A stretch of DNA of 64,000 bases. Source: Athripsodes cinereus. Its lineage: Eukaryota > Arthropoda > Insecta > Trichoptera > Leptoceridae. Location of the stretch: contig OX388309.1 of NCBI GenBank assembly GCA_947579605.1, positions 19,166,713 through 19,230,712 on the forward strand. The letters run 5' to 3'. Under the pieces are notes generated by a model that was given only the letters and a program-made list of their open reading frames with translations, was not told the DNA's origin and made no database searches. Both the position numbers and the translations under genes were made by a program. This document shows, in pieces, positions 59,231-64,000 of this stretch. Within the stretch, counting starts at the first letter, position 1, and each line of letters starts with the position of its first letter.

Positions 59231-59420
59231 ATTAAAATAAAACACTTATTTGTAGTATATCCACGGTGACTTTTTATTGGACGCGGGCGGGTTTCAAGAG
59301 CTTCCGCTCTCATCATCAGGCTGGCGAAAAGTGTATTGACATATAATGTAACAAAATACAATGAATGACACTTCCTATTTATATTATGAATCACACGAAG
59401 TATGAAGTAGTACATAGTAA
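59231..59420 (-). mobile_element. probable Penelope-like element end, diverged
   Basis: The call rests on the hammerhead-like core at 59279-59319 and on the same layout as 18.3 kb on the minus strand: CCTGATGATG, a stem, GAA, a short stem, then AATAAAAAGTC and an AT-rich run with AAGTGTTTTATTTTAAT. No coding sequence of a Penelope-like element is seen. The limits are approximate. Confidence 0.45.
59279..59319 (-). ncRNA. hammerhead-like motif, degenerate stem I
   Basis: The minus strand has CUGAUGA (59319-59313), one U, stem II GAGAGC-GGAA-GCUCUU (six pairs, one G-U) and GAA. Stem III is ACCCG-CC-CGCGU with one C-C mismatch, keeping A15.1-U16.1, and ends in a GUC cleavage triplet at 59280. 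The bases before CUGAUGA and after GUC do not pair, so stem I is missing. This copy is probably inactive or very weak. Confidence 0.5.
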
Positions 59421-60838
59421 CTTGTTGAGAACAAAATCATCTCAACAATACAGCAATATGTTTGTCCATATGTAAAGTGATTCAAAATATGTTCTGTACA
59501 GTATTGTAGTATGAGTTAAAAGGAAATTGAATGAATTTATAATTTCAACGTTGTCTGTAATTAGTTGATACAAATTAGTAATCACTCGGCCAGACATTGC
59601 GTAGTACAATTCTCTCTGCATATTTTAACAAAGTTAATTAATGTTTCATAATTATAAGCTTTGAACTAAGCTTAACTAAAACGATGGCATTAATTTATAT
59701 ATAAAAGGGATTGTAAATGTACGACATATGGACAGACAAAGTGACAATCGTGTTTTGACATAATAACTATATACGTGGATTTGTGATTATGTATTGAATA
59801 ATAATTCATTCATTTTAAGGGCTCACATATTTATACACTGTTACACAAGGTACATAATAAATAACAAAAAGCAAATAAATCAAGATCCGGCAGATTACTA
59901 TTATACAGCAAAACAAAATGTCAAATTGATTTTATTAAATCAAAATGAATTGTTTCCCCATCAGTTAAATTAATTAGTCCGGCAAGAGCGAATTTTCCTT
60001 AAAAAATATATTTAATTTATTTCCCCACTCTCTTGCACTTCTGAACAAGCAAGCGTCTTCTTCGTCCACTCTACATAAATTAAAAACATCGAACACTTGA
60101 ATCTTAAAATGTTAAGGTTTGAGAATAATTCATTTGATGTTTGTTTCACAATATAAAAATTCCGTTTAGTGAAAATATATGCCATATCTTGACTATTTGC
60201 TGTAGAAAGACGTAAATTATTATCATATAAGTGATATGTGAGTGTCGTTACACGTGCCTTCAGAAAGTTGATGAAATAACATATTTTATTTCATACTAAA
60301 CTAATGTCGTTATATTTATCACAGAACATGTATTAGGAAAATATTAAAAAAATATAATACAACAGCCTCTGAATCGTGTACTACTATAGTTGTAATTCTG
60401 AACTGTATTTTGACTATGAATCATTTCAAATAAAGAACAAATATATAACGCCACAAAGGTATATACATAGGTACCAGTAATTACGTACATAAATAAAACT
60501 GTTTTAGAATCGAGGAATTTTAATTATATTTTCTAATCAGAGGATTATATTATCAATCACACTGGTTATTCTTTAATGAAGATTAACATATAACATTAGG
60601 TATAGTTTAAATATTATAACGCACGAATATTTTCTCAATAGACCAATATCTACTTAAACAAAATTTAATATCAGTGTTGACCATAGTATTTTTTAAAAAT
60701 AATAATAATAAAGTACTTGGACAGTTATACAAAGTTATCAAAAACGGGTACTCAGGGTATTTACTTAAATTTCCATAGAAAAAAAAGGATTGTGTGTTTT
60801 GATACAATAACAGCGATGGTTTCCAAAAAGCGGATATA

Positions 60839-60884
60839 TTGTTATGCTCATGGTTATGTAATTGTTATGCTCATGGTTATGTAA
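60839..60884. repeat. 23-bp tandem duplication, two copies
   Basis: TTGTTATGCTCATGGTTATG plus TAA occurs twice without change, at 60839-60861 and 60862-60884. Confidence 0.9.
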
Positions 60885-60886
60885 TT

Positions 60887-60940
60887 GAAAGAAGTTTCTT
60901 TCTACTATAGATTTTATAGATTCTACTACGTGTGCACCGA
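60887..60940. mobile_element. remnant of foldback family M
   Basis: GAAAGAAGTTTCTTTCTACTA followed by ATTCTACTACGTGTGCACC combines the left-arm word (TTTCTTTCTACTATA) and the right-flank words (GGAATTCTACAACGTGTGG) of the copy at 55683. It looks like an internally deleted copy. Confidence 0.45.
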
Positions 60941-61442
60941 AAATCAATTAATATTACTCATTGTTAATAAGATATCACAATAACTACTTCAAAATTACGG
61001 CATCTTCCACAACACAAGATCAGTCGATAGAACAATATTACATTTAATCTTAGAGGCTGTCCTTTTCACTCAAATAAAAAAAAAACTCATGCTAATGAAA
61101 GAAACAAGAGTGGAACAACAATAAGGGAATATATTTATTATTAAAACTAAAGGATGGGGCAACAGATGACGTCTTTATACTTAAAAAAAAACAAATCATT
61201 ACTTATACAAATTGAATGATAAAATTAAAGTTGGGAAAAAATACACGAAAAAATTTAATAAACGTGACAAAAGTAATTGAATTTATTCAAAATACAGATT
61301 AAAAATATAAACGAACCAAGAAGAAAAAATTAACAATTAACAAACTTCGTGGGGTTTATTGTAAAATCATCGTATCATTTAAAATAATTATTATGAATAC
61401 TGTGACCGGTAGGTCTTTACAAATAGGATGTGGGTAGGTGTG

Positions 61443-61490
61443 AATTTGGTTTAATTATAAACCAAATTATTTATTTATTTATTTATTTAT
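61443..61490. repeat. perfect 11-bp-arm palindrome followed by (TTTA)n
   Basis: AATTTGGTTTA (61443-61453) and TAAACCAAATT (61458-61468) flank ATTA, and five to six TTTA units follow. The (TTTA)n could be the reversed tail of a retroelement that starts at TCAATCCAGAG, but no second copy exists to show this. Confidence 0.65.
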
Positions 61491-62946
61491 TCAATCCAGA
61501 GAACACACTGCTGACAAAATAATTATCAAGCATTTTTACTTATTATCTAATGACAAAAAGTAGGTACACAATAGAACGTGTGATTGATTGATCTATTACA
61601 AAAAATATACAATACCTTATATGACAAAAAATCAAAAAGAACGTAATGAAGGAAAAATCGCATAATCGAGACATTGATTCATAGTCTTTATGCTCGTTTA
61701 AGTTACATGTTTTGCACCAAATGCTAAACCAGTTAAACTTTCTAAAGATTTTCATACATATTTATATCCTAGTAATGCTGAATTATATCAAGATATTTTA
61801 CAAGTATGTATATTGCAGTAAAACGTAGTTTGATAGATAAGCTATCGGTATTATATTGTACTTAAACCATTGCACAACAAAAGAAATACGTAACACTGGC
61901 TTATCAACAAACTCGTGCAACCTACACACACAAACATAATAATAACAAATTGAATTGTATGTATGTTAGGCATGTATAATAGTGGCATTACGAAATCAGC
62001 TGGTGATAACATGATCACGATACAAATTTATTACAGTATCGGAAAATAATAATGAACTGTGTGACAACATCATAAATTAATAATTAATTAGGAAAAATAG
62101 TTCAAAATACGATAATTGTTGTAAATATTATATCGTTAATAGTTTAAACGATCCCATTAATTTATTTGAGAACAATCTTTACCGCAGGTTTTATTTGTTC
62201 AACAAATTAACAATAATGTTAATTGGACAATGAACTTTGTGGTAGTTTTAGAGTTAAGCGTTTAGACTTTTTTTGAATAAAATCAGAATGAATGTGTCAG
62301 GAAATAAACATTGCTAATCTAAATGTTTCTACAATATAGTAAGGTATTTGCTATTTTCACAATTGTGTTGGTTGATTTCTACCGATGTGCATTATTCCAC
62401 GACTATTACTAGGACATTGAACTATAAAAATCTTGATTATGCCAAAGGCTACAATTTCCAAGAAACAAAACCAAAACAAAGGATGCACTCTGCAATCACT
62501 GCATCACGATCATTACAAAGTATGTAATAAGGCTCGCCTATAATCTCAGCAATTGATCAGTCGTTGGCGCATGCATCAGTGGAGGCTATGTACATAGCAT
62601 GTTATACTGGAGTACATTAGCTGGATAATGCGAGTGTACTTATGCCTAGAACTAGGAACGATATCTGCTGACTACTAGATGATGTTGACCTTCAATGTTC
62701 TCGACTTCGGGTCATCGAGGGACGGCGAACTTTAGCAATAATAAAGAAGATGTAGGCACCAACATATTGGATATACTTACAAGACTATAAGAAACATTAC
62801 AAAGTTGGAATAATACTATCGAGCCACCCACACAATACACTCTGATGACTGATCATGCTCGATTCATAAACAATAATATACAACTCGCGTATCTCTCCGA
62901 GTACAACAAGGGTACACAATATGTACCTACATACATAGGTATAACA

Positions 62947-63019
62947 TATAATAAGGTTTTTGTATCACGATGATTCTCAGTTCAATCAACTCGCAAAGTG
63001 AAAAACCTCAACAAATCAG
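62947..63019 (+). promoter_or_regulatory. candidate core promoter and 41-nt non-coding first exon
   Basis: TATAATAA at 62947-62954 lies 32 bases upstream of the A in TCAGTT (62977-62982), which matches the arthropod initiator TCAGT with +1 at 62979. The following 41 bases hold no ATG and end in ATCAG directly before GTAATA (63020), a good splice donor. This is the usual layout of TATA-containing insect genes with a short first exon. No downstream exon is recognisable before the window ends, so the gene itself is unknown. Such a match could arise by chance in AT-rich DNA. Confidence 0.4.
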
Positions 63020-64000
63020 GTAATAATATTTTATATTTCTAATTCGATCATCGACCTTTGTTTTTTTTATAAAATAACTGCGTGACAGATACAAATTTAC
63101 GTCACCATTAGGATAAACAATATCTAAAATATAATAATATCATGCGACAGAGTTCTCTATGAGAATGTATATCAAATGGATCCTGAAGGAAATGCACGAG
63201 ATTGAGAAGATACTTGTAATAATTAACTACCTACTAAAGACCCTCATTATCAACAAACAGAGCGGAACGATTGTTCAAACCAATTGGTTAAACACAGAGT
63301 TATATAATATGATTATCTTCGTTACCATAATGAGTGGCCGTTTGTTATTTACTGCTGGTTTGCTTCGAGTGACAAACTACGCACGATTCCATGTAAACAA
63401 TAATTTCAGTATGCAAACAATATTACGTACTACAATCCAACGTGAACCTACCTTAATAGGTAACAAGTTTGTGGGATGTGTCTGTAGGTACATACACTAT
63501 TGTTATTATATTATATGTCTCGTGTGTTTTCATTCCCGGCAACTAGGCTCAAGTGTTTGTTGTACCGCATATTATGATTGCTGTATAAATTTCATAAAAT
63601 ACGAGGTAGGGAAATGTATCCTGTAGGTGACATACGAATACAAAGTATCAACCTACCTTCAGGGGTATCATCTGCAAAATATTATTCAGTATAACGATCT
63701 TTCCACACAACTTCCAATGGGAATGTACTATATAAAATATTATTACTGTAGATGGAAGGTAATTACTTATCATAGAACTAAAAATAATAATATGTTTGGA
63801 TATTCCCCTATACGATGGGTATAACTTTGTTCTCACCTGAGAATAGAGACGAAATACTTTGAAAATTTATTCCTAGCGCTAAAACTTTCAATATAAGTTA
63901 GCTGAAAATCTTAAAATAATTATCAACTTTCTCTACGATGTAGTTGAATAATAATAAGAATATAAGTATTATTGAAAACGGAAGAGCGTTAATTATGAAT
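63020..64000. other. no supported gene; possible intron of a gene starting at 62,979
   Basis: A 155-codon open frame (63159-63626, plus) is the longest here but has no recognisable domain, its codon choice follows base composition, and there is no homologue I know. If the promoter above is real, this is probably intron. Confidence 0.4.

Larger units (their letters stand above)
59421..62946. other. no gene recognised; small repeats and a GC-richer upstream block
   Basis: Contains a 23-bp tandem duplication (60839), a family M remnant (60887), a perfect palindrome plus (TTTA)n (61443-61490) and a more GC-balanced block at about 62480-62740. The block lies 200-500 bp upstream of the candidate promoter and could be regulatory. 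No coding region is recognised. Confidence 0.5.

Noticed and set aside
59185..59415. 76-codon minus-strand frame across the hammerhead-like site
   Set aside because: The region is explained by the ribozyme-like structure, and the frame has no motif.
63159..63626. 155-codon plus-strand open frame
   Set aside because: No recognisable domain, composition follows the AT-rich background, no supporting upstream signal of its own. A frame of this length can occur by chance in 64 kb of such DNA.
1..64000. CRISPR arrays, operons, phage or bacterial genes
   Set aside because: No direct-repeat/spacer pattern, no ribosome binding sites and no bacterial-like gene density. The window is eukaryotic.

Overview
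The window looks like AT-rich insect nuclear DNA, by eye roughly one third G+C. It is packed with non-LTR retrotransposon remnants, SINE-like elements, small foldback/MITE elements and microsatellites. The repeat classes (CR1-group and RTE-like LINEs, a tRNA-headed SINE, Penelope-type hammerhead motifs, a hAT-like non-autonomous element) and the abundance of TAGGTAC-type words fit a hemipteran or lepidopteran-like insect. The sequence alone does not fix the species. I recognise no host protein-coding gene, rRNA or functional tRNA. Bacterial features (operons, RBS, CRISPR) are absent.

Layout. 1-9.1 kb: AT-rich unique sequence with one SINE-like fragment (4.9 kb) and a 5' half of a tRNA-Gly-like gene joined to (CT)n (5.3 kb). 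9-20.5 kb: scattered RTE-like LINE C-terminal fragments (9.1, 13.7, 17.2 kb), a SINE-like family called family A here (9.8, 20.4 kb), a ~536-bp hAT-like element (11.4 kb), LINE 3' ends with a conserved hairpin (15.2, 17.1, 18.5 kb) and a hammerhead ribozyme motif of Penelope type (18.3 kb, minus). 22-31 kb: a truncated tRNA-SINE (22.5 kb), family A with an 11-bp target duplication (23.6 kb), a 5'-truncated RTE LINE with a 10-bp target duplication and open RT frame (24.95-26.32 kb), and a decayed LINE broken by a nested insertion and carrying a 410-bp tandem duplication (29.2-31.2 kb). 31.2-36 kb: a cluster of AACAATGT octamers, a small foldback element, LINE and SINE pieces.

41.37-46.45 kb holds the best-preserved element: an apparently full-length CR1-group LINE on the minus strand. 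It has intact ORF1 (340 aa, three zinc-knuckle-like motifs) and ORF2 (1003 aa, APE endonuclease plus RT), a T24/poly(A) end and an 8-bp target duplication, TATCTATA. 50.7-57.2 kb is a second repeat-rich zone: two family A copies, related foldback elements, a near-perfect 185-bp palindrome, another RTE end and a LINE fragment with a 14-bp target duplication. 59.2 kb has a second, more diverged hammerhead-like site. Near the right end (62,947-63,020) a TATA box, an initiator and a splice donor are spaced like an insect core promoter with a 41-nt non-coding first exon. This is the only hint of a host gene.

The only gene pair that works together is ORF1/ORF2 of the LINE: ORF1 protein binds the RNA, while ORF2 nicks the target and reverse-transcribes. 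The SINEs and truncated copies show target duplications and short-repeat tails as expected from the same target-primed process. All family and clade names come from motif reading, not from database searches.
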